From Actinomycetota bacterium (GTDB lineage: Bacteria > Actinomycetota > Actinomycetes > Mycobacteriales > Pseudonocardiaceae): 51,102 nucleotides of DNA. Below the pieces are notes generated by a model, which did not search any database, was not told where the DNA came from, and was given only the letters and a program-made list of their open reading frames with translations. How positions within the stretch are numbered: the first letter of the stretch is position 1; every line of letters begins with the position of its first letter. The stretch is taken from contig JAJPIR010000066.1 of assembly GCA_021324675.1 (NCBI GenBank), positions 1 through 51,102 of the forward strand. Direction: 5' to 3'. Positions 38,634 through 47,484 of this stretch are shown here, one piece after another. Position numbers and translations under genes: made by a program.

Positions 38634-40034
38634 CTAGCTAGTCAGGCGGGCGACGGCGGCCAGCGGGATCGGAAGCCAGGCAGGGCGGTTGGCGTGTTCG
38701 TAGCTGACCTCGTAGATCGCCTTATCCAGCTCGAATGCCCTTAACAAGGCCGCATCTTTGCGCGGGTCCGCCGCGACTTGCGCATAGCCATCGCAGAAAG
38801 CCTCCTGGTTGCGGGTAGTCCAGGCCAGCGCGGCCGCGGCGTGTATCTCGGGATCGGCATCACCCAGCGGCACGTGATGAGCGGCGTAGTCGAACGAGCG
38901 CAGCATTCCAGCCACATCACGCAAGGCCGAGGCCGGGGCGATGCGGTCTGCTAGCGGGATCATGGGCTCGCCCTCGAAGTCGATCAGCACCCAACGGCTG
39001 ACAGTGCGCAGCACCTGACCGAGGTGCAGGTCACCATGAATGCGTTGCAACGGCACCGGGGCATCGACGTCACGCACCTCATCGAAGGCCGCCCGCAACA
39101 CGTCGGCGTGCGGCGCAAGTTCTGCTACCTGGCTGACGACTCTGTGCAGCCTCCGCTGCATGCCTGCGGCCAGCGCATCAAGGTATCCGCGGCTGGCCAC
39201 TGAGACGCCCAGTGCGGTGGCCAGATCAGTGTGGACGGTAGCCACCGCATGGCCTAACCGGCGTGCCTCAGAGGCGAAATCCCCTCCGGCGTCCGCCGGG
39301 TCGTTGGGCTGTGCATGGCCGGGCGCACCCTCGATGACCTGGTTGTCGGCCAGCAGATCGCGGACGCTCGCGGTCGCCATTGCCCAGCCCTCGGCGGCGC
39401 TGCGGAGGAACTCCGACATCATCCCGTAGGTAACCGGGTCAGCGCCCAGCGCGCCCTCAATGCTGCCCAGTAGCGCCGCGATGTGCTTGCAACCCACGGC
39501 GGTCAGCGCCCGGTGCAGCTCCAGATCCGGGCTGCGACCGGCGGCCAATTTGCGGAACAGCTTGAGAATGTAGGTCTGCCCGTATACCAGAGAGGTGTTG
39601 GACTGCTCGGCTCCCACGGGGCGGGAACGCTGCTCGGTGTCCAGCGTGACACCAGGTTCGGTGGCGAAGCCCAACCCGTCCACTTCCACGCCCCGCGCCA
39701 TGAGGTCCAGCAACACGGCCGTGAGTTCCGGGTCGTGCACCGCCTGGTATACCGCGTGGTCACCGCATGCAGCTACCCAGGCGTGCCCCAAGAACTCGGG
39801 CAGATCGCTGCGCACCCCGAGCATGAGCTGGTAGCGGTCTCGATATGACTCGCCTTGATCGACCTCGACGACGGCGTGTATCAGCCGGGGATCAGATCCC
39901 GCAAGGTCAGTGGCGCGCACTGGGAGCACGGCACGGATCGGGCGGTCTTTGCCGGCGAACCAGCGCTGCTCAGGTAGCACCGCCGCCAGCGAATCGGAGA
40001 TGTCAGCGATGAGGTCAGCAGCGGTATTGGTCAC
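38634..40034 (-). CDS. mak: Maltokinase
   Basis: Phosphorylates maltose with ATP to maltose-1-phosphate, the donor for GlgE. The 466-residue protein has the N-terminal cap with [14 protein letters not shown] and [21 protein letters not shown] (ATP-binding Lys). In the C lobe the catalytic loop [11 protein letters not shown] and the metal-binding IDFEGEP are those of the aminoglycoside-phosphotransferase-like fold. Its start lies 20 bases inside the end of treS, so treS and Mak are translationally coupled; in some bacteria they are a single fused protein or form a complex. Length matches stand-alone actinobacterial maltokinases. Confidence 0.95.
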   Translation of the reverse strand: MTNTAADLIADISDSLAAVLPEQRWFAGKDRPIRAVLPVRATDLAGSDPRLIHAVVEVDQGESYRDRYQLMLGVRSDLPEFLGHAWVAACGDHAVYQAVHDPELTAVLLDLMARGVEVDGLGFATEPGVTLDTEQRSRPVGAEQSNTSLVYGQTYILKLFRKLAAGRSPDLELHRALTAVGCKHIAALLGSIEGALGADPVTYGMMSEFLRSAAEGWAMATASVRDLLADNQVIEGAPGHAQPNDPADAGGDFASEARRLGHAVATVHTDLATALGVSVASRGYLDALAAGMQRRLHRVVSQVAELAPHADVLRAAFDEVRDVDAPVPLQRIHGDLHLGQVLRTVSRWVLIDFEGEPMIPLADRIAPASALRDVAGMLRSFDYAAHHVPLGDADPEIHAAAALAWTTRNQEAFCDGYAQVAADPRKDAALLRAFELDKAIYEVSYEHANRPAWLPIPLAAVARLTS

Positions 40035-41847
40035 GGGTCACGTCCGGGGTAGGTAGCTCGATGTTAAACCAGTAAAAGCCGTGTCCGGGCAACGTGAGCA
40101 GGTAGGGCAGTTCTCCGATCGGTGGGAAGCGCACCCCGCCGGTCAGCTCCACGGGAACACCGTCCTGGTACTCAGACAAATCGAGCTCCACCGGTTGCGG
40201 GAAGCGGGACATGTTGTTGACGCAAATGACAAGATCGTTCCCATCGTCGGTGTACTTGCGCAGGTAGGCCAGCACGCTGGGATTGGAACAGCCGAGCTCG
40301 GTGAAATCGCCCAACCCGAAGGCGGGGTGCTCGCGGCGCACCTGGATCATCCGCCGGGTCCAGTTCAGCAGTGACTGCGACGAGGTGGACTGCGCTTCGA
40401 CGTTGACTGCCTGGTACCCGTATACCGGGTCCATGATCACCGGCAGGTAGATGCGGCCCGGATCGCAGCGGGAGAAGCCGGCGTTGCGGTCCGGGGTCCA
40501 CTGCATCGGAGTGCGCACTGAGTCGCGGTCTCCCAGCCAGATGTTGTCGCCCATCCCGATTTCGTCGCCGTAGTAGAGCACTGGTGACCCAGGCAGCGAC
40601 AACAGCAAGGCGGTGAACAGTTCGAGCTGGTTGCGGTCATTGTCTAGCAGTGGGGCGAGGCGCCGCCGGATACCGATGTTCGCGCGCATCCGGGGATCCT
40701 TGACGTACTCGCTGTACATATAGTCGCGTTCCTCGTCGGTGACCATTTCTAGAGTCAGCTCGTCGTGGTTGCGCAAGAAGATACCCCACTGGCAGCCGGA
40801 CGGGATGGTCGGCGTCTGGGCAAGGATTTCCGAGATAGGGAATCGGGATTCCCGGCGGACCGCCATGAAGATGCGAGGCATCAGCGGGAAATGAAACGCC
40901 ATATGGGCTTCGTCGCCGCCTACCGCAGCGTCGCCGAAATACTCGACAACGTCGGCAGGCCATTGATTGGCTTCGGCCAGCAACACCCGGTCCGGGTACT
41001 CGTCGTCGACCACCTTGCGGCAGCGTTTGAGGAATTCGTGGGTGCGTGGCAGGTTCTCGCAGTTGGTCCCCTCCTGTTCGAACAGGTAAGGCACCGCGTC
41101 CAGCCGGAAGCCGTCTATACCGAGATCCAGCCAGAACCGCAGCACGTCGATCATCGCATCCCCGACCGCTGGATTCTCGTAGTTCAAGTCGGGCTGGTGG
41201 GAGAAGAAGCGATGCCAGTAAAACTGGCCGCGCACCGGGTCGTATGTCCAGTTCGAACCCTCAGTATCCACGAAGATGATCCGCGCATCGGCGTAGCCGG
41301 TATCCTTGTCGCTCCATACGTAGTAGTCACCGTATGGCCCGTCCGGATCTCGCCGGGATTCCTGAAACCAGGGGTGTTGATCAGAGGTGTGGTTCATCAC
41401 CAAGTCGGTGATCACCCGGATGCCCCGCTTGTGCGCCTCGTCCAGCAGCACCACGAAATCCTCGACGGTGCCGAACTCGGGCAGCACCGCGCGATAGTCG
41501 GAGATGTCGTAACCGCCGTCGCGCAGCGGGGAGGCGTAGAACGGCGGCAACCACAAGCAGTCGACGCCCAGCCACTGCAAATAGTCCAGCTTCTGCGTCA
41601 AGCCGGTCAAGTCGCCGGTGCCGTTGCAATCAGAGTCGTGAAAAGCCCGTACGAGTACCTCATAAAAAACGGCATGTTTGTACCAATACGGGTCTCTCGG
41701 CGCGGCTTTGGCGTGTTCGAAGTCCTTGGCTTGCGGTTCGACCAGGTGGCCGTCGGACCGCACTGCCTCACCGGTGTGTGGGATTCCTTCCAGGTCGGAG
41801 GGAGACTGATGATCGAGGGTCTGGGCGCGGAGATCGTCAGACGGCAT
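40015..41847 (-). CDS. treS: Trehalose synthase / maltose alpha-D-glucosyltransferase
   Basis: Isomerises trehalose and maltose, supplying maltose for Mak. The 610-residue GH13 enzyme shows [28 protein letters not shown] at about 60-85, [18 protein letters not shown], the nucleophile Asp in [14 protein letters not shown], the Glu in [20 protein letters not shown] and [18 protein letters not shown]. The N-terminal ~50 residues are a polar variable extension, so the start at 41847 is uncertain by several codons. It heads the treS-mak-glgB group and diverges from the Rieske gene at 42012, with 164 bases between. Confidence 0.95.
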   Translation of the reverse strand: MPSDDLRAQTLDHQSPSDLEGIPHTGEAVRSDGHLVEPQAKDFEHAKAAPRDPYWYKHAVFYEVLVRAFHDSDCNGTGDLTGLTQKLDYLQWLGVDCLWLPPFYASPLRDGGYDISDYRAVLPEFGTVEDFVVLLDEAHKRGIRVITDLVMNHTSDQHPWFQESRRDPDGPYGDYYVWSDKDTGYADARIIFVDTEGSNWTYDPVRGQFYWHRFFSHQPDLNYENPAVGDAMIDVLRFWLDLGIDGFRLDAVPYLFEQEGTNCENLPRTHEFLKRCRKVVDDEYPDRVLLAEANQWPADVVEYFGDAAVGGDEAHMAFHFPLMPRIFMAVRRESRFPISEILAQTPTIPSGCQWGIFLRNHDELTLEMVTDEERDYMYSEYVKDPRMRANIGIRRRLAPLLDNDRNQLELFTALLLSLPGSPVLYYGDEIGMGDNIWLGDRDSVRTPMQWTPDRNAGFSRCDPGRIYLPVIMDPVYGYQAVNVEAQSTSSQSLLNWTRRMIQVRREHPAFGLGDFTELGCSNPSVLAYLRKYTDDGNDLVICVNNMSRFPQPVELDLSEYQDGVPVELTGGVRFPPIGELPYLLTLPGHGFYWFNIELPTPDVTRDQYRC

Positions 41848-42011
41848 CAGGATGCGACCTTCGTGACGGTGGGGCGGGCAGCAGCATGGGCCGGACGTAA
41901 CGCATCGATGCGTCGACCCTGTACGCAGGTCTCAGTCGTACCGGTCCGGCGCCGGGAACGCAAAACAGCTACCGTCAGGTGGAACCCGGTCGGGGGACCG
42001 GAAGGAGTGCG

Positions 42012-43019
42012 ATGGGGGTAACTGACCGGCTCCCGCTGCGGCGGTTACCGGCCTGGACGTGGGCTGGGCAAGCTCCGACCTGGCGTGACGCCCGCCCGGC
42101 GCTGATCGAGGCGGCGCTGAAACGTGCGCAGGGCCGCCCGTCAGGCAACTGGTTCGTGCTCGCCGCGAGCCGGGAGATCAAGGACAGCAAGCCGTTCGGC
42201 CGGACCATCGCCGGTGTCGAGGTGGTGGCTTGGCGGACCCCCGACGGTGCTCTGCATGCCGGTCCCGGCGAGTGCCCGCATCTCGGTGCGCCGCTGTGCC
42301 ATGCGGTGGTGACCGCGGGCAAGCTGGTGTGCCGCTGGCACGGTCTGGCGATCGGGGCGCGGGGTGTGCCGGGGTGGGACCCGTTCCCGGCTCATGACGA
42401 CGGAGTGCTGGCCTGGGTGCGGCTAGACGGCCAGGGTGGGGAGCAACCGCTTGCTGAGCCGGTGCTGGCCCGCAGGCCGAACCTCCAGACCAGCATGGAC
42501 GCGGTGTTCACTGGGATAGGGCGCTGCGAGCCGGAGGACGTCATCGCCAACCGGTTAGACCCGTGGCACGGGAGTTGGTTTCACCCGTACTCCTTTGTTG
42601 GGCTGCGCGTGGTCGAAGAACCCGGATTAGAGCCCAGAGATGACGCCGCGGAGGCCGATCGGTTTGTGGTGGAGGTGGCATTCCGGCTCACCCGGCGGGT
42701 AGGAGTGCCGGTGCGCGCGGCGTTCAGCTGCCCCGAACCGCGGACGGTGGTCATGGAGATCCTGGAGGGGGAGGGTGCAGGGAGTGTCGTGGAGACACAT
42801 GCGGTCCCGCTAGGCGTCGATGAATCCGGCCATCCCCGAACGGCGGTGATCGAGGCCACGATCGCGACGTCACCTCGTCCGGGATTCGCCGCAGCTCGCC
42901 GTGGCGCGCCGCTGGTGCGCCCGGCGATGCGCTGGGCGGCAGCCCGGCTATGGCGCGACGATCTGGCCTACGCGGCTCGTCGCTATGAACTGCGCACAAC
43001 CGGCCGCTGGCCCGGGTAA
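42012..43019 (+). CDS. Rieske [2Fe-2S] protein, DUF5914-type
   Basis: 335 residues. After an N-terminal helical segment, the Rieske domain (about 50-125) carries both cluster half-sites, CPHLG and CRWHG, with two Cys and two His. The remainder (about 150-330) is a separate domain rich in beta strands containing NRLDPWHGSWFHPYSF, as in the DUF5914 proteins found beside aromatic-carotenoid genes in actinobacteria. An oxidation step on the carotenoid end group is a reasonable idea but unproven. GAAGGAG at 42001-42007 fixes the ATG at 42012; an earlier reading from 41979 lacks such a site. It converges on the CrtU-like gene with 19 bases between stops. Confidence 0.85.
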   Translation: MGVTDRLPLRRLPAWTWAGQAPTWRDARPALIEAALKRAQGRPSGNWFVLAASREIKDSKPFGRTIAGVEVVAWRTPDGALHAGPGECPHLGAPLCHAVVTAGKLVCRWHGLAIGARGVPGWDPFPAHDDGVLAWVRLDGQGGEQPLAEPVLARRPNLQTSMDAVFTGIGRCEPEDVIANRLDPWHGSWFHPYSFVGLRVVEEPGLEPRDDAAEADRFVVEVAFRLTRRVGVPVRAAFSCPEPRTVVMEILEGEGAGSVVETHAVPLGVDESGHPRTAVIEATIATSPRPGFAAARRGAPLVRPAMRWAAARLWRDDLAYAARRYELRTTGRWPG

Positions 43020-43038
43020 CCCGGCGCGGTGCCGGCGC

Positions 43039-44604
43039 CTAATGAGCCTTGGCGAAGCGAGCGGCGGCCCGCAGCGGCGCCAGCCGGCCCCGGATCGGCA
43101 CGGTCCACAGCGGGTGCCCGCGCAACCCCCATCTGGCCAGCAGCGCGTTAGCGGCGAGCAATCCGCTGGTGGCGGCACGTTCCATCAGGGCAACCGGCAG
43201 GTCAATCCGGGTGAAGTCACCGGCCAGGACCACTGCCGGATCGGGCGTGGTGACCGGGGGCCGGTCAGCAAAGGTGCCCGGCGCGAACAGCGGGCAGTCG
43301 GCGCGCAGTTCGTGGCGTTCGTCGACGATCGTGGCGGCGGTGGTTTCCGGGTAGACGCGATGCAGCTCCTCGACGAGGCGACGCTTGCCCTGCTGAGCGT
43401 CTGAGGTGAGCGCGTAGGCATGCAGTTCGACCACCGAACCCCCGGTCCGGCGGGCCCAGCGGGCTGCTTCGCCCTCGAAGCGTTCCAGCACGCTGACGTT
43501 ATCCAGCGGCCCGAACCCGCTGGTGCCGAGGAATCCGGGTCGATCGGGGTGCACAGGCCGGTCCAGCCACAGGCGGGACACCAGAAACAGTGGCGCCGTG
43601 CGCAACCGCATGATGCGGGCCCGCCAGCACGCCCTACCGACGCGCGAGGAGGCCGCGAGCAGCCTTTGCAACCCGGCGACGTCGGTGGCGAGCACCACCG
43701 CATCAGCGACGATGGTGTCGGGGGCGGTCTCGTTGCCGAACCGGACGGTGAAGCGGCGCTCCCGCCCAGGACAGATTTCCCGCACCGCGGCGCCGGTGGT
43801 GACGATGACGCCGAGTTCGGTGAGGTAGTCAGCCATCGGGTCCCACAGCGCCTGCGGGAACGGCTCGGCGGCGACGTCGAACGCCAGACCCTCAGCTGAC
43901 CCGAGGAAGTAGATGTGGAACATGGTGATCAACTCGGCTGCTGACAACTCGCGTGGGTCAGCGAAGAAGCTGCGGGAAAACACCGAAAATGCCAGGTGCC
44001 GGGCGGCTTGCGGGAAGCGCACCCGTTCCAGGAAGGTCATCGCGTCCTGGTCGTCCAACCGGTGGTAGACCTCGGGCACCGACACGTCCAGCAGCGGCAG
44101 CGCAGCCACCGGGTTGATCCCTGTGATCATATCTCGCCAGCCGAAAGTGGGGCTGAGCAGGGCGAAGGCCAATGCGTTCCACGGGGGGGTGCGCGGGAGT
44201 CCCTGGAAGGTGTCCCGGTGTCCGTCGGCGTCGACCAGCGGGTAATCCGCCATCGGCACCAGTGCCCGGCCCAGCGGATCGGCCCGGCGTAGCAGCGCCC
44301 GCAGGTTGTAGTACTGGCGGAAGAAGGCATGGAACCCGCGGCTCATGGTCACCGTGGAGCCGTCGGCCAAGGTGGTCGGCCAGCCGCGCAACCGGCCACC
44401 AAGCTGAGGTTCCCGCTCCACCAGTTGGACGTGCACGCCCCGCTCTGCCAGCGCCACCGCGGCCGCGACGCCGGCGATCCCACCCCCGATGACGGCGACC
44501 CGGGGCGGCGGCCCGTCCGGTCGTGGTTGACCGTCTCGCGGAGGGTGCAGCACGGCGCGGCGGTCCCGGCCTGGCGGATGTCCGTTGGAGCTCGGCGCCC
44601 TCAT
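43039..44604 (-). CDS. crtU: CrtU-like carotene desaturase/methyl-shift enzyme (isorenieratene-synthase type)
   Basis: A 521-residue FAD-dependent amine-oxidase-fold protein. The dinucleotide-binding motif VAVIGGGIAGVAAAVALAERG begins near residue 34 and is followed by VEREPQLGGRLRGW. The segments TMSRGFHAFFRQYYNLR, LSPTFGWRDM, LLDVSVPEVYHRLDD and MFHIYFLGSAEGLAFDV match actinobacterial CrtU enzymes, which turn beta-ionone rings into aromatic rings with a methyl shift. The end AGDFTRIDLPVALMERAATSG is the second FAD contact. The ATG overlaps the methyltransferase stop by four bases. Other carotenoid genes (crtE, crtB, crtI, crtY) are not in the window, so the substrate is assumed, not shown. 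Confidence 0.85.
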   Translation of the reverse strand: MRAPSSNGHPPGRDRRAVLHPPRDGQPRPDGPPPRVAVIGGGIAGVAAAVALAERGVHVQLVEREPQLGGRLRGWPTTLADGSTVTMSRGFHAFFRQYYNLRALLRRADPLGRALVPMADYPLVDADGHRDTFQGLPRTPPWNALAFALLSPTFGWRDMITGINPVAALPLLDVSVPEVYHRLDDQDAMTFLERVRFPQAARHLAFSVFSRSFFADPRELSAAELITMFHIYFLGSAEGLAFDVAAEPFPQALWDPMADYLTELGVIVTTGAAVREICPGRERRFTVRFGNETAPDTIVADAVVLATDVAGLQRLLAASSRVGRACWRARIMRLRTAPLFLVSRLWLDRPVHPDRPGFLGTSGFGPLDNVSVLERFEGEAARWARRTGGSVVELHAYALTSDAQQGKRRLVEELHRVYPETTAATIVDERHELRADCPLFAPGTFADRPPVTTPDPAVVLAGDFTRIDLPVALMERAATSGLLAANALLARWGLRGHPLWTVPIRGRLAPLRAAARFAKAH

Positions 44605-45329
44605 GCCGGCTTCCGCGCCGGCTTCCGGGCTGGCTTCCGGGCAACGACGGTGTGCACGATGCCGCGTTCCCAGCCCGGCATCGTGGCGATCTGGGGATGA
44701 GCCAGGCCGTGCCGGCGCAACCGCTCAGCCAGCGCATCGACGGTGTCAAAGCGCAGCACGCTGCGCCACAGGTACCGGTAAAGCGCAGCGCGCCCGGTAA
44801 CTACCTTTCCGGCCGGGATGATCACGCTCCAGCACACCGCGGTCCAGATAGCTCGGCTACGCGCTCGACCGTCCAGCGCGTAATCGTGCACCGCGAGCGG
44901 TGCACCAGGGGCCAGCTGCTTGCACAGCGTGGCGAGGACCGGGTCCGGATCCGGCAGGTTGCGTACCAGGTAGGCGGCGAGGATCCCGTCGAAGGGCCCG
45001 TGGACCCCAGCTGAGGCGAGCTTTTCGACCGGGGCGTGGACGAACGACACCCGCTGCGGCCAGTCGGCTTGCCGGGCTTTGGCGAGCATGCCGGCCGAGG
45101 CGTCCACCGCGGTGATCCGCGCCTGGGGTGCTGCGGCCAGCAGCGCCAGCGTCGAGGCTCCCGTCCCGCACCCCAGGTCCAGCAGGTGCAGCCCAGCGCC
45201 GCCCCCCGGCAGCTGCATCCGCCGCGCTGACCGGGCCAGGTTCCGGTAGTAGCCCGGACTGGCGGCGACCAGCCTGTTGTAACTGGCTGCGGCCGCGTCG
45301 AACTCACGTGTTATGTCGATATGGCTCAC
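44601..45329 (-). CDS. Class I SAM-dependent methyltransferase, CrtT-like context
   Basis: A 242-residue Rossmann-fold methyltransferase. Motif I is [18 protein letters not shown] (near 50-67), followed by the acidic [11 protein letters not shown] and the [20 protein letters not shown] region typical of UbiE-type small-molecule methyltransferases. The C terminus carries a short Lys/Pro repeat ([13 protein letters not shown]), an oddity probably from slippage. The stop overlaps crtU and the start overlaps the glgE stop, each by four bases. Genes in this position next to crtU and the Rieske gene are often called crtT; a carotenoid acceptor is inferred from that context only. Confidence 0.85.
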   Translation of the reverse strand: MSHIDITREFDAAAASYNRLVAASPGYYRNLARSARRMQLPGGGAGLHLLDLGCGTGASTLALLAAAPQARITAVDASAGMLAKARQADWPQRVSFVHAPVEKLASAGVHGPFDGILAAYLVRNLPDPDPVLATLCKQLAPGAPLAVHDYALDGRARSRAIWTAVCWSVIIPAGKVVTGRAALYRYLWRSVLRFDTVDALAERLRRHGLAHPQIATMPGWERGIVHTVVARKPARKPARKPA

Positions 45330-47302
45330 GGAGTGGGCGCCGCCACGCGCAGGATGTGGGCGACGGCACGCCAGGGTTGCAGTTGGACGAAGTTGCTCTG
45401 ACCCCAGCGGTATGTTTCGCCGCTGACCTCATCGTGTACGTCGAAGTGGTCTATCCCGTCGAGGTCAAGAGCTGGCAGGTCCAGCGAGACAGTTCCGTTC
45501 ACGGTGGTGAACGGGTCCAGGGTGACCACGCAGATCACGGTGTCGCCCGAGGCCGGGTCGATCTTGGAATACGCCAGCAGGGCGTCATTATCCACATGGT
45601 GAAACTGCAATGTCCGCATTTGTTGCAAGGCGGGATGGGCCCGGCGGATTTCATTGAGCCGAGTGATCCACGGTTCCAGGGACCGGCCCTCGGCCAGCGC
45701 GGCGGCGAAGTCGCGGGGTCGTAGCTGATACTTCTCGCTATCCAGGTATTCCTCGCTACCTGGTCTGACTGGGGTGCGCTCGCACAGTTCGAAGCCGGAG
45801 TAAACCCCCCATGACGGCGACAGAGTGGCCGCCAATGCGGCGCGGATCGCGAACATGCCAGGCCCGCCGTACTGCAGCGACGCGTGCAGGATATCCGGGG
45901 TGTTGACGAAAAAGTTCGGCCGGCATTCGTCGAGCCGGGAGACCAGCTCGGTGGCGTACTCCGTGATCTCCTGCTTGCCGGTGCGCCAGGTGAAGTAGGT
46001 GTAGGACTGGGTGAAACCTAACCGGCCCAGCCCGTAAAGCCTGGCCGGCCGAGTGAAGGCCTCGGACAGAAACAGCACATCTGGGTATTGATCCTTGACC
46101 CGCCAGATCAGCCATTGCCAGAAGTCCGGTGGTTTGGTGTGTGGGTTGTCTACCCGGAAGATCCGCACTCCACGCTCCACCCAGAACAGCATCACACGCA
46201 GCATTTCCTGGTAAATGCCTGGCTGGTCGGTGTCGAAGTTGAGCGGGTAGATGTCCTGGTAACGCTTGGGGGGGTTTTCTGCGTAAGCGATACTGCCGTC
46301 GGGACGGATGGTGAACCACTCCTGGTGCTCTTTGGCCCATGGGTGATCCGGAGCGCACTGCAGCGCGAAGTCCAGCGCCACCTCCATGCCAAGCTTGCCT
46401 GCTCGTGCGACGAACGCCTCGAAATCTGCCAGCGTGCCCAGCTGCGGGTGGACCGCATCATGGCCACCCTCGGCCGAACCGATCGCCCATGGCGATCCGA
46501 CGTCGTCGGGCCCGGCGGGCGTGGTGTTGTTCGGACCTTTCCGGTTCACCTCGCCGATCGGGTGAATTGGTGGCAGGTACACCACGTCGAAGCCCATGCC
46601 GGCGATCCGGTCCAGCTCGCGGCTGGCGGTGGCGAAGGTGCCGTGCACCGGGTTGCCGTTGGCGTCCCAGCCGCCGGTGGAGCGCGGGAAGAACTCATAC
46701 CAGGAGCTGAACAATGCTTTAGGTCGATCCACCCAAACCTTGTGCGACGTACCTTTGGTGATCAGGTCGCGGAGTGGGTCGGCCATCAGGATCTGCTCGA
46801 CCAGAGGGGACAGCGCAGGTCCGACCCGTTCCTCGAGCGGGCGCCCGGAGTCGCGCAGTGCAGCAGCGGCAGCGCTGAGCGGCGCCCGGTCGCTCTGCTG
46901 GCCGGGCCGCCGGGCGGCACGCTCCAGCAGCCGGGCACCGATGATCAAATCGTTCAGCAGCTCAGCCTCGGTCTGGCCGGCCGCGATCTTCGCTTCGATC
47001 CCGTGCCGCCAGCTCTCCCAGGGATCGGCCCAGCCATCGATCCGGAAGACCCACCAACCCACCCGATCGGGCACGACAGTGGCGACAAACTGGTCGGTGC
47101 CCGGTGGCCCGGCCTGCATGCGCACATGCCTGACCGGGGAGTTGCCGGGACCGCGCCAGACCACCGTGGCCCCCACCGCGTCGTGTCCTTCGCGCCACAC
47201 CGTGGCGTGCACCGGCAGATGTTCGCCCACCACTGCTTTGCCGGGGTACTTGCCGCACGAAACCGCGGGTGTCACGTCGTCTATGGCGATCCGACCACTC
47301 AC
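45326..47302 (-). CDS. glgE: Alpha-1,4-glucan:maltose-1-phosphate maltosyltransferase
   Basis: Extends alpha-1,4-glucans with maltosyl units from maltose-1-phosphate. In 658 residues there is an N-terminal domain ([26 protein letters not shown]), an inserted helical domain, and the GH13 barrel with [34 protein letters not shown], the nucleophile Asp in [16 protein letters not shown] and the acid Glu in [20 protein letters not shown] with the following QSYTYFTWR. Together these are GlgE-specific. It is divergent from glgP, the same arrangement as in mycobacteria. Unusually its stop is fused by an ATGA overlap to a carotenoid-type methyltransferase gene. Confidence 0.96.
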   Translation of the reverse strand: MSGRIAIDDVTPAVSCGKYPGKAVVGEHLPVHATVWREGHDAVGATVVWRGPGNSPVRHVRMQAGPPGTDQFVATVVPDRVGWWVFRIDGWADPWESWRHGIEAKIAAGQTEAELLNDLIIGARLLERAARRPGQQSDRAPLSAAAAALRDSGRPLEERVGPALSPLVEQILMADPLRDLITKGTSHKVWVDRPKALFSSWYEFFPRSTGGWDANGNPVHGTFATASRELDRIAGMGFDVVYLPPIHPIGEVNRKGPNNTTPAGPDDVGSPWAIGSAEGGHDAVHPQLGTLADFEAFVARAGKLGMEVALDFALQCAPDHPWAKEHQEWFTIRPDGSIAYAENPPKRYQDIYPLNFDTDQPGIYQEMLRVMLFWVERGVRIFRVDNPHTKPPDFWQWLIWRVKDQYPDVLFLSEAFTRPARLYGLGRLGFTQSYTYFTWRTGKQEITEYATELVSRLDECRPNFFVNTPDILHASLQYGGPGMFAIRAALAATLSPSWGVYSGFELCERTPVRPGSEEYLDSEKYQLRPRDFAAALAEGRSLEPWITRLNEIRRAHPALQQMRTLQFHHVDNDALLAYSKIDPASGDTVICVVTLDPFTTVNGTVSLDLPALDLDGIDHFDVHDEVSGETYRWGQSNFVQLQPWRAVAHILRVAAPTP

Positions 47303-47471
47303 CGCTGGCGCCCCTTCCCTCGATCCCCGTGTCTAGTCTGCCGTGGCCGATCCGGCCGCGCGCGCCCGGATCCGGTACTCGTTACTGCCTTTTTGCATGA
47401 CTTTTGCCAGGGACTGGAGCAATCACGAAGTCGTAACACGCGGTTTGGGCCCGGGGCGCGCTCGGGCAAGA

Positions 47472-47484
47472 TAAAGTCCGCCCG
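47472..47484 (+). promoter_or_regulatory. Candidate -10 element for leaderless glgP
   Basis: TAAAGT at 47472-47477 fits TANNNT and ends six bases before the GTG start at 47484. No Shine-Dalgarno sequence is present, so transcription may begin at the start codon. It lies in the 181-base glgE/glgP divergent gap. Confidence 0.4.
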
